From contig SYDZ01000097.1 in the NCBI GenBank assembly GCA_005801025.1, forward strand, positions 1 to 5,623: DNA of 5,623 nucleotides, written 5' to 3'. Source of the DNA: Actinomycetota bacterium. Lineage in GTDB: Bacteria; Actinomycetota; Acidimicrobiia; Acidimicrobiales; Ilumatobacteraceae. The notes under the pieces were generated by a model. That model was not told the origin of the DNA. It did not search any database and saw only the letters and a program-made list of their open reading frames with translations. Of the stretch, positions 1 to 5,623 are shown piece by piece. Numbering within the stretch: the stretch's first letter is position 1; every line of letters begins with the position of its first letter. The position numbers and the translations under genes were made by a program.

Positions 1-58
1 ACCTCACGACTACATATGTTCAGTTCTTGACCCCTTTGATTGAGGCAGCAATCTCGCC

Positions 59-892
59 CTATATTGACGGTGTGAGATCACGTATCAAAGTTTCTTGAGC
101 CACAGTAGCTACGAGTATTCCGTCCTCGCTAAAAACATGGCCAATCACTAAACCGCGGCTGTTGCCGATGGAGTGACAGGTGTAGTCGTGCAAGTGCCAA
201 CGATCACTTTGAATGGGGCGATGAAACCAAATGGTGTGATCAAGGCTGGCACCGATGTAATTGCGCCTGCCGTCTGGTCGCAACGAAATGTCGGGGTGAG
301 TGCGCACTACCGCATCACTTGGCAAATCATCACTGAGATAGGCAAAGGCGCAACGATGTAACAGTTGGGCCCGCTTGTCATCAGGGTTACCTAATGCTTC
401 AGTGATCCGAAACCAAGCCATTGACCGTCCGCCACCTTCGCGATGATCCTGCGGTACATCTGACTGTTCAATCCAGCGCCGATCAAAAACTTCGGACCAC
501 GCCGAATTCACGATTCCCTCGGGCGCAGGTACGCCGATGGGAAAAGCGATGGGTTGGGCATCGGCGGCTTCTTCAAAAATCTGAAAACTTGCTTCAAGAT
601 TTAAAATCGCACCGTTGCTCTGGGTAGCGACAACTCGCCGCGTGCTAAAACTTTTACCGTTTCGGATGCGATCAACTTCATAACGCACAGGCTCGGCGGT
701 ATCACCCCGACGAATGAAATAAGCACGCACTGAATGAGGTTCCATCGTCGGGTCCACAGTTTCAGCAGCGGCCCACAAGGCTTGAGCCACAATGTGACCT
801 CCGTATAAGCCACCCCAGGGGTACTGCCTTCCGGCGCCGATGAAAGTGTCTGAACCATGAGGTTCAAGAGCGAAAAGTTGCTGCATGGTCAC
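59..892 (-). CDS. tesB: Acyl-CoA thioesterase II (TesB family)
   Basis: Predicted cytosolic enzyme that hydrolyses acyl-CoA to free fatty acid and CoA. The 277 residues match the family's double-hotdog size (E. coli TesB is 286). The N-terminal hotdog shows YGGHIVAQAL (30-39) and RAYFIRRGD (56-64); the C-terminal hotdog shows SLDHTIWFHRP (216-226) and ends with VAQETLIR (264-271). The E. coli catalytic set Asp204/Thr228/Gln278 aligns by eye with Asp188, Ser216 and Gln266, so Thr is replaced by Ser, a hydroxyl-conserving change. The start is uncertain: GTG at 892 is the first possible codon after an in-frame TAG (902-904), and ATG at 886 is two codons further in; neither has a clear Shine-Dalgarno. 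It lies 31 bases after the pyrE-like gene with no terminator seen, so co-transcription is likely. Substrate chain length cannot be read from the sequence. The family is confident; the exact physiological role is not. Confidence 0.9.
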   Translation of the reverse strand: MTMQQLFALEPHGSDTFIGAGRQYPWGGLYGGHIVAQALWAAAETVDPTMEPHSVRAYFIRRGDTAEPVRYEVDRIRNGKSFSTRRVVATQSNGAILNLEASFQIFEEAADAQPIAFPIGVPAPEGIVNSAWSEVFDRRWIEQSDVPQDHREGGGRSMAWFRITEALGNPDDKRAQLLHRCAFAYLSDDLPSDAVVRTHPDISLRPDGRRNYIGASLDHTIWFHRPIQSDRWHLHDYTCHSIGNSRGLVIGHVFSEDGILVATVAQETLIRDLTPSI

Positions 893-923
893 TGCTACAG
901 ACTACGACTATGGCTCCAAATTT

Positions 924-1505
924 TTATGTGCCGTAGCCGTAACCCAAGTCCAACGCCGTCAACATAGGTTCATATGCAATTCCACGTTCGGCTGCCATTG
1001 CGGCACAGGTGCCCCCACGATCAACAACAACCGTAATAAAAATCGGCAGTGCACCAAATGCAATCACGGCATCGACCGCTTCCATCAAGGACGTTCCGCG
1101 CGTCACTGTGTCCTCAGTGATGACCACCTTGTCGCCCGGCATCAGAGCACCAGCGATACGACCAGTCACACCGTGATCTTTGGCCTCTTTACGGACGCTA
1201 AAACTTCGAAGGTCTCTACCTCTCGTTGCAGCCACGGCGGCAATGCCGTAGGCAACTGGATCAGCGCCCATGGTGAGCCCGCCAATGGCAACGACGTCGC
1301 TGGGAATAATCGATAAGGCCACATCAGCCATCAGCAGAACACCATCGGAGCGACACGCTGTTTGCTTTGTGTCAAGAAACCACGAACTCTTCGCCCCCGA
1401 TTTAAGAGTGAACGAACCAGTCTTGAGGGAGTGCTGCAACACATGATCGCGCAACGCACGACGCACCGGATCAAGATCTGGCAAGGACTGAGAAAGATCT
1501 GTCAT
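924..1505 (-). CDS. pyrE: Orotate phosphoribosyltransferase
   Basis: Predicted to join orotate and PRPP to give OMP and pyrophosphate, the fifth step of de novo UMP synthesis, in the cytosol. The 193 residues fall within the range of bacterial OPRTs. Visible motifs, in order: FTLKSGAKSSWFLDTK (32-47), an orotate-binding-type N-terminal segment; GGLTMGADP (75-83); VRKEAKDHG (104-112), the mobile catalytic-loop type carrying Lys and His; and the PRPP-binding motif VVITEDTVTRGTS (127-139), with the acidic pair Glu131-Asp132 expected to contact the ribose hydroxyls. The VRKEAKDHG loop and the orotate segment favour OPRT over other type I phosphoribosyltransferases such as hypoxanthine or adenine PRTs. 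The ATG at 1505 is well fixed because an in-frame TGA lies at 1509-1511. The ribosome site is weak (only GAG just upstream). It sits 62 bases after purB and 31 before the thioesterase gene, inside a nucleotide-synthesis block. Confidence 0.92.
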   Translation of the reverse strand: MTDLSQSLPDLDPVRRALRDHVLQHSLKTGSFTLKSGAKSSWFLDTKQTACRSDGVLLMADVALSIIPSDVVAIGGLTMGADPVAYGIAAVAATRGRDLRSFSVRKEAKDHGVTGRIAGALMPGDKVVITEDTVTRGTSLMEAVDAVIAFGALPIFITVVVDRGGTCAAMAAERGIAYEPMLTALDLGYGYGT

Positions 1506-1567
1506 CGCTCAACACCATAACCGAGCAAGTCACACTTGATGAAACAGGGGAACTGGTGTCCTGGCGA

Positions 1568-2878
1568 TCAATTCTTGATCGCGTCAAGAGCTGTGAACAC
1601 CCGATCAATGTGGACCAAGGAGCGTTTGAGATCAAAGGCCTCATCGAGCACCGTCTTGTCCACTCTCGCAAGCCGACTGTCAGCCTCAAGTGTCTTTCGA
1701 AAATCAGTTGAATGCGCCCACGATGCTGCTGCTGCCTCTTGCACGATGCGATAAGCCTCATCACGACTCAGCCCAGACTGCACGAGGGCCAATAAAACTG
1801 GTTGGCTGAAAACAAGTCCGTGACTGGAGTACAAGTTCTGTTTCATGCGCTCAGGTGACACTTGCAAGCCTTCAAGAAGTCGTCGAAGGCGATGTAACAC
1901 ATAGTGCGCAAGCATTGATGAATCGGGAAGCACGATTCGCTCAACTGAACTATGCGAAATATCTCGCTCGTGCCACAGGGCCACATCTTGCATAGCGGCC
2001 TGAAGATTTCCACGCAATACCCGCGACAGACCAGTGATGGTTTCTGCAGAAATCGGATTGCGTTTATGGGGCATCGCCGATGAACCTTTCTGCCCAACTT
2101 TGAAACCCTCTTCAACTTCGCGGACCTCGGTCCGTTGTAGATGGCGCAATTCAACGGCAATCATTTCGCAGGTATTACCAACGGCGGCGCAGGCCCACAT
2201 ATATTCGGCGTGTCGATCACGAGAAATAACTTGCGTCGCTGGCACTGCTCGCAAACCGAGAGCAGTCGCCACACTGTGTTCAACGCGAGGATCAATATTT
2301 GAATAGGTCCCCACCGCTCCAGACAACTTGCAGACCGCGATATTGTCCCGCGCTGCTTGTAAGCGACCGCGATCGCGATCAATCTGAAGTGCCCAAAGTG
2401 CGACCTTGGCGCCAAAGGTCGTGGGCTCGGCGTGTACACCATGTGTACGACCGATCATCACGGTGTTGCGATGAGCTTTGGCCAAGTTGGTCACCACGCG
2501 CAGTAACTTTGTCGAAGCATCAATCAATAGATCAGCGGCGTCGCGCAACATCCAGCACCAAGCGGTATCGACGATGTCACTTGAGGTCAAACCGTAATGA
2601 ATCCATGAACTCGCACTTCCACCAATACGCGACTGCATCACATCAACGAAGGCCGCCACATCATGATCAGTTACTTGTTCGCGTTGTAAAACGTCTTCGA
2701 TAAATTGTGCATCCACTTGGGGGGCAGCCGCGCGACACGCTGCGGCATCAACTGCTGGCACGGTTCCTAAAACACTGTGCGCTTCTGTCGCCAGTAACTC
2801 AATTTCAACCCAACGACCGAAGCGTGATTCGTCGGCAAATATTGATTCCATTTCTGGGAGGGCGTAGCGAGGGATCAT
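1568..2878 (-). CDS. purB: Adenylosuccinate lyase
   Basis: Fumarase/aspartase-superfamily lyase that removes fumarate from SAICAR (de novo purine synthesis) and from adenylosuccinate (AMP formation); active as a tetramer in known members. The 436 residues are close to the B. subtilis type (about 430). Motifs in order: HDVAAFVD (72-79, His72 corresponding to the conserved HDV histidine), HYGLTSSDIVDTA (94-106), GRTHGVHAEPTTFG (143-156, His146 being the likely catalytic histidine), and the superfamily signature GSSAMPHKRNP (265-275) with the catalytic flexible-loop serine (266/267). No disruption is seen. The start at 2878 overlaps the purA stop as ATGA and has a strong GGAGG six bases upstream, so it is well supported and translationally coupled to purA, whose product it consumes. 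The gene ends 62 bases before pyrE. The short B. subtilis-like form and the GRTHGVHAEP motif set it apart from argininosuccinate lyase or fumarase. Confidence 0.96.
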   Translation of the reverse strand: MIPRYALPEMESIFADESRFGRWVEIELLATEAHSVLGTVPAVDAAACRAAAPQVDAQFIEDVLQREQVTDHDVAAFVDVMQSRIGGSASSWIHYGLTSSDIVDTAWCWMLRDAADLLIDASTKLLRVVTNLAKAHRNTVMIGRTHGVHAEPTTFGAKVALWALQIDRDRGRLQAARDNIAVCKLSGAVGTYSNIDPRVEHSVATALGLRAVPATQVISRDRHAEYMWACAAVGNTCEMIAVELRHLQRTEVREVEEGFKVGQKGSSAMPHKRNPISAETITGLSRVLRGNLQAAMQDVALWHERDISHSSVERIVLPDSSMLAHYVLHRLRRLLEGLQVSPERMKQNLYSSHGLVFSQPVLLALVQSGLSRDEAYRIVQEAAAASWAHSTDFRKTLEADSRLARVDKTVLDEAFDLKRSLVHIDRVFTALDAIKN

Positions 2879-4173
2879 GATTTTCCTCCAAAAATTGAAG
2901 CCGGCGTCCAGTCCAGAACATCATCACGTTCGGGGCCAACCCCAATGATATGAATCGGCACACCCGACTGCTGCTCAACAACGGTGATAAAAGCCTTCGC
3001 CTCCGCTGGCAGGTCATCAACACTGCGGCAGGAACGAAGCTCTGTTTTCCAACCAAGCAAAGTCACGTAATCGGGAATCACCTGAGCCAAAACCTCACTG
3101 CGATCGGGATATCCGTGAACCAACTCACCCTCAATGCGATATCCAGTACATACTCTCACTTCATCAAAAGTGTCCAGCACATCAAGTTTCGTCAGTGCCA
3201 ATTCTGTCAGCGAGTTCACACGCACCGCATGACGCAACATCACACAATCAACCCAACCCGTGCGACGCCGCCGACCAGTCACGGTGCCAAACTCGCGACC
3301 GATGTCCACCAATTTTTCACCAATCTCTCCCAGCGTTTCAGTGGGGAAGGGTCCCGAACCAACGCGAGTTGTGTAGGCCTTAGTGATGCCGATGATTCGA
3401 TCCAATAAGCGGGGACCAAGACCAGAACCGACGCTTGCACCACCAGCAGTGGGGTTAGACGAGGTCACGAAAGGATATGTGCCGTGATCTACATCTAGGA
3501 AAGTTGCTTGAGCGCCTTCCAATAAAACATCTTGACCGTTTTCAACTGCGTCGTGCAGCAGACCAATGGTGTCGGCGATGTACGGCTGTAGTCGTTTGGC
3601 GAACACGACGAACTGCTCCACAATGGCTTCAACATCAAGTCGCTCACCACCAGCACGGATAACTTCATCATTTTCAATCAGCGCTCGCTGACGAACCTGT
3701 TCAGCAAACGAACCGAGATCGACGCATGTGCCAACGCGAATGCCGACCCGTCGAGCCTTGTCGGCGTATGCCGGTCCAATACCTTTGAGCGTCGTACCAA
3801 TCTTGTTCTCACCAAGGTTGCCTTCAGAGATGGCATCGAAAGATTGGTGCCACGGAAAAATGAGGTGCGCCTGACTTGAAACCTTTAGTTTGGCGCAGGA
3901 AATCCCCCGCGACTCAAGACGGTCAATCTCGGCGAACAGTGTCGGCATATCTACGACGACGCCATTGCCGATCACGGGAGTCACATGGTCATAGAGCACA
4001 CCTGATGGAATCAACTGAAGGGCGTACTTCTCAGTCCCGACGACGACTGTGTGGCCGGCGTTGTGTCCACCTTGATACCGCGCCACGACAGACGTTTCAC
4101 GGGCAAGTAGGTCAATGACCTTGGCTTTGCCTTCATCGCCCCACTGGGCTCCGACGACGACTGTTACAGACAT
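2875..4173 (-). CDS. purA: Adenylosuccinate synthetase
   Basis: Cytosolic GTP-dependent enzyme joining IMP and aspartate to form adenylosuccinate, the committed step to AMP; PurB, encoded next, finishes the conversion. The 432 residues equal the usual bacterial length. Visible motifs: GAQWGDEGKAK (8-18) with catalytic Asp13 and Lys16; GGHNAGHT (35-42) with catalytic His41; IGTTLKGIGPAY (125-136), the IMP-phosphate loop; EGAQATFLDVDHGTYP (219-234); GRRRRTGW (300-307), the arginine-rich substrate loop; and TKLDVLD (328-334), the guanine-recognition motif. Three positions usually glycine in the well-known sequences I recall differ: Ala17, Leu129 and Ala223. Everything directly catalytic is kept, so I expect an active enzyme. 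The ATG at 4173 has an AGGAG six bases upstream and begins the conserved N-terminus at the expected place. The gene lies 49 bases after clpB and overlaps purB by 4 bases. Confidence 0.97.
   Translation of the reverse strand: MSVTVVVGAQWGDEGKAKVIDLLARETSVVARYQGGHNAGHTVVVGTEKYALQLIPSGVLYDHVTPVIGNGVVVDMPTLFAEIDRLESRGISCAKLKVSSQAHLIFPWHQSFDAISEGNLGENKIGTTLKGIGPAYADKARRVGIRVGTCVDLGSFAEQVRQRALIENDEVIRAGGERLDVEAIVEQFVVFAKRLQPYIADTIGLLHDAVENGQDVLLEGAQATFLDVDHGTYPFVTSSNPTAGGASVGSGLGPRLLDRIIGITKAYTTRVGSGPFPTETLGEIGEKLVDIGREFGTVTGRRRRTGWVDCVMLRHAVRVNSLTELALTKLDVLDTFDEVRVCTGYRIEGELVHGYPDRSEVLAQVIPDYVTLLGWKTELRSCRSVDDLPAEAKAFITVVEQQSGVPIHIIGVGPERDDVLDWTPASIFGGKS
2885..2889 (-). promoter_or_regulatory. Shine-Dalgarno site of purB, inside purA
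   Basis: GGAGG on the minus strand lies six bases before the purB ATG at 2878. It is embedded in the last codons of purA (the Gly-Gly of the C-terminal FGGKS). With the ATGA stop/start overlap this indicates translational coupling, so that PurA and PurB are made in linked amounts. Confidence 0.88.
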
Positions 4174-4179
4174 GGCACG

Positions 4180-4184
4180 CTCCT
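4180..4184 (-). promoter_or_regulatory. Shine-Dalgarno site of purA
   Basis: On the minus strand AGGAG lies six bases before the purA ATG at 4173, a good match in sequence and spacing. It supports this start. Directly upstream on the mRNA are six U (4185-4190), one A and six C (4192-4197), an unusual pair of adjoining homopolymers. Confidence 0.85.
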
Positions 4185-4222
4185 AAAAAATGGGGGGAAC
4201 GTCACCACACCCTACTTGCTCG

Positions 4223-5623
4223 TCAAGACATCAGGACGATTTGCCCATCAATTGCGTCCACAACGATTGCACCGTCTTCGCCGACTTTGCCCTCAAGGAT
4301 CAGGACAGATGCGCGGTCACCGATCTCTCGCTGAATCACTCGCTTGAGTGGACGAGCGCCGAAATCGGGATCGAAGCCGACTGCGGCAAGCAATGCCACG
4401 GCTGCTGGGGTGACCTCCAGCGAGATTCGCCGAGCCAGAAGTCTCTCGCGAAGATTCTCAAGTTGAATCATCACGATGAGTGCCAAGTCGACCTCAGTCA
4501 AAGAGCGAAAGCGGATAATTTCGTCAATGCGGTTGATGAACTCGGGTTTGAAAAAACCTTGCGGTTCCCCCAGCAAGTTTGAGGTCATCACAATCACGGT
4601 ATTAGTGAAGTCCACCGTCCGACCATGGCCGTCGGTCAGACGACCATCGTCGAGAACCTGTAACAGAATATTGAAGACATCAGGGTGTGCCTTCTCAATC
4701 TCATCCAACAACACAACGGTGTATCCACGACGCCGCACCGCCTCAGTGAGTTGTCCACCTTCGTCATATCCAACATAGCCAGGGGGAGCACCAACTAATC
4801 GCGACACCGAATGCTTCTCCGTATACTCCCCCATGTCGATACGGACCATGGCGCGCTCATCGTCAAACAGAAATTCAGCCACCGCTCTCGCCAACTCGGT
4901 CTTGCCGACACCAGTTGGACCAAGAAAAAGAAATGAGCCGATCGGTCGAAGGGGATCGGATAATCCAGCACGGCTCCGACGAATTGCATTCGACACAGCG
5001 GACACCGCTTCGTCTTGACCAATAATACGACGGTGCAACAAAGATTCAAGATTGACCAGTTTGGCCATCTCGCTCTCAAGCAAGCGTGTCACGGGAACTC
5101 CGGTTGATTTGCTCACCACCTCAGCAATATCTTCGGCATCAACTTCTTCTTTGAGCATTCGATTATTGATCTGCAGAAGATCTAGGTGCCCTGTGGCTTC
5201 ATTAATACGACGCTCAATTTCAGGGATACGCCCATAACTGATCTCTGATTTCTTTTGCAGATCAGTTTCGTATTCAACATTAATCTTGAGTTGTTCAAGT
5301 TCTTCCTTGAGATGACGAATGGCGGCAATGGCATCCTTTTCTTGCTGCCAATGCTCGCGCATAATCCCTGCGTCATTAGTAAGAAGTTTCAATTCATCCT
5401 CAATAACGTCGAGGCGATCCCGAGACGCAGAGTCAGTTTCCTTTTCCAAAGCCAACTTTTCAATCTCGAGTTGCATGATCCGTCGTTCCACAACATCAAT
5501 CTCCGTTGGGAGCGAGTCAATTTCAATGCGCAATTTACTTGCAGCCTCATCGACAAGGTCAATTGCTTTATCAGGCAGAAAGCGACTGGTGATATAACGA
5601 TCTGAAAGAACCGCCGCGCTGAT
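4223..5623 (-). CDS. clpB: ATP-dependent chaperone ClpB, C-terminal part (5' end outside window)
   Basis: Hsp100 disaggregase that, with DnaK, threads aggregated proteins through a hexameric pore. The open frame runs to the right edge; 466 residues are visible, about the last 55% of a typical ClpB. It opens at the end of the D1 small domain (LSDRYITSRFLPDKAIDLV), then has a long helical M domain (about residues 35-160) with YGRIPEIERRI, which marks ClpB rather than ClpA or ClpC. D2 follows: Walker A GPTGVGKT (235-242), pore loop GYVGYDEGG (282-290), Walker B VVLLDE (303-308), sensor 1 MTSNL (346-350), arginine finger FINRID (Arg365) and sensor 2 GARPLKR (422-428). The TTG at 5533 is not the true start, since clear ClpB sequence continues upstream of it. 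Only seven residues (351-357) separate TSNL from FKPEFINR, fewer than in familiar ClpBs. The stop lies 49 bases before purA. The heat-shock promoter, if present, lies outside the window. Confidence 0.96.
   Translation of the reverse strand: MSAAVLSDRYITSRFLPDKAIDLVDEAASKLRIEIDSLPTEIDVVERRIMQLEIEKLALEKETDSASRDRLDVIEDELKLLTNDAGIMREHWQQEKDAIAAIRHLKEELEQLKINVEYETDLQKKSEISYGRIPEIERRINEATGHLDLLQINNRMLKEEVDAEDIAEVVSKSTGVPVTRLLESEMAKLVNLESLLHRRIIGQDEAVSAVSNAIRRSRAGLSDPLRPIGSFLFLGPTGVGKTELARAVAEFLFDDERAMVRIDMGEYTEKHSVSRLVGAPPGYVGYDEGGQLTEAVRRRGYTVVLLDEIEKAHPDVFNILLQVLDDGRLTDGHGRTVDFTNTVIVMTSNLLGEPQGFFKPEFINRIDEIIRFRSLTEVDLALIVMIQLENLRERLLARRISLEVTPAAVALLAAVGFDPDFGARPLKRVIQREIGDRASVLILEGKVGEDGAIVVDAIDGQIVLMS

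Noticed and set aside
12..19. Eight-base palindrome ACATATGT downstream of tesB
   Set aside because: Too short and AT-rich to stand out from chance; there is no hairpin with a U-run, so it is not a terminator.
885..1316. Plus-strand open frame of 143 codons opposite pyrE
   Set aside because: It lies antisense to a clear OPRT gene, has a low-complexity, Cys/His/Asn-rich translation with no family motif, and is best explained as a shadow frame.
1542..1567. Possible terminator after purB
   Set aside because: Only four-base CAGG/CCTG arms pair and no U-run follows, so nothing supports termination here.
2950..3408. Plus-strand open frame of 152 codons opposite purA
   Set aside because: It is antisense to highly conserved purA motifs and its translation has no recognisable domain.
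4190..4582. Plus-strand open frame opposite the clpB 3' end, starting in the purA leader
   Set aside because: It is antisense to the conserved ClpB D2 domain, with no ribosome site or recognisable product.
4223..5533. clpB starting at the TTG at 5533 as a full-length gene
   Set aside because: The frame stays open to the window edge, and the 30 codons before it encode typical ClpB D1 sequence (RFLPDKAIDLVDEAAS), so the true start lies outside the window.
5255..5605. Plus-strand open frames opposite the ClpB M domain
   Set aside because: They are shadows of a coiled-coil coding region, with biased translations and no motif.

Overview
The window holds five protein genes. All lie on the minus strand and are tightly packed, with gaps of 31, 62 and 49 bases and one 4-base overlap. 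In transcription order (right to left) they are: the 3' part of clpB (ClpB disaggregase, cut by the right edge), purA (adenylosuccinate synthetase), purB (adenylosuccinate lyase), a pyrE-type orotate phosphoribosyltransferase, and a tesB-type acyl-CoA thioesterase II. No RNA gene, mobile element, CRISPR array or long repeat is visible, and no convincing terminator or promoter separates the genes. The window reads as one directional cluster, possibly one transcript, of ordinary chromosomal housekeeping genes.

The organism is a bacterium with roughly balanced base composition, judged by eye. The flavour of PurA (EGAQATFLDVDHG, SSNPTAGG), the short OPRT with an SSWFLDTK motif, and the gene packing suggest an actinobacterium, possibly an Acidimicrobiia-like lineage of moderate GC. 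This is an inference from memory of family sequences, not a search result.

Functionally, PurA and PurB together convert IMP to AMP, and PurB also acts at the SAICAR step of de novo purine synthesis. They are translationally coupled: ATGA overlap, with the purB Shine-Dalgarno inside the last purA codons. PyrE makes OMP from orotate and PRPP in the pyrimidine pathway, so the middle of the window is a small nucleotide-synthesis block. It is flanked by a proteostasis gene (clpB) and a lipid/acyl-CoA gene (tesB), whose link to the block appears to be position only.

No new biological system is evident. The points most worth checking are a shortened stretch in the ClpB D2 domain between sensor 1 and the arginine finger, glycine replacements in conserved PurA loops, the adjoining homopolymer runs in the purA leader, and the lack of any visible transcription boundary between clpB and purA.
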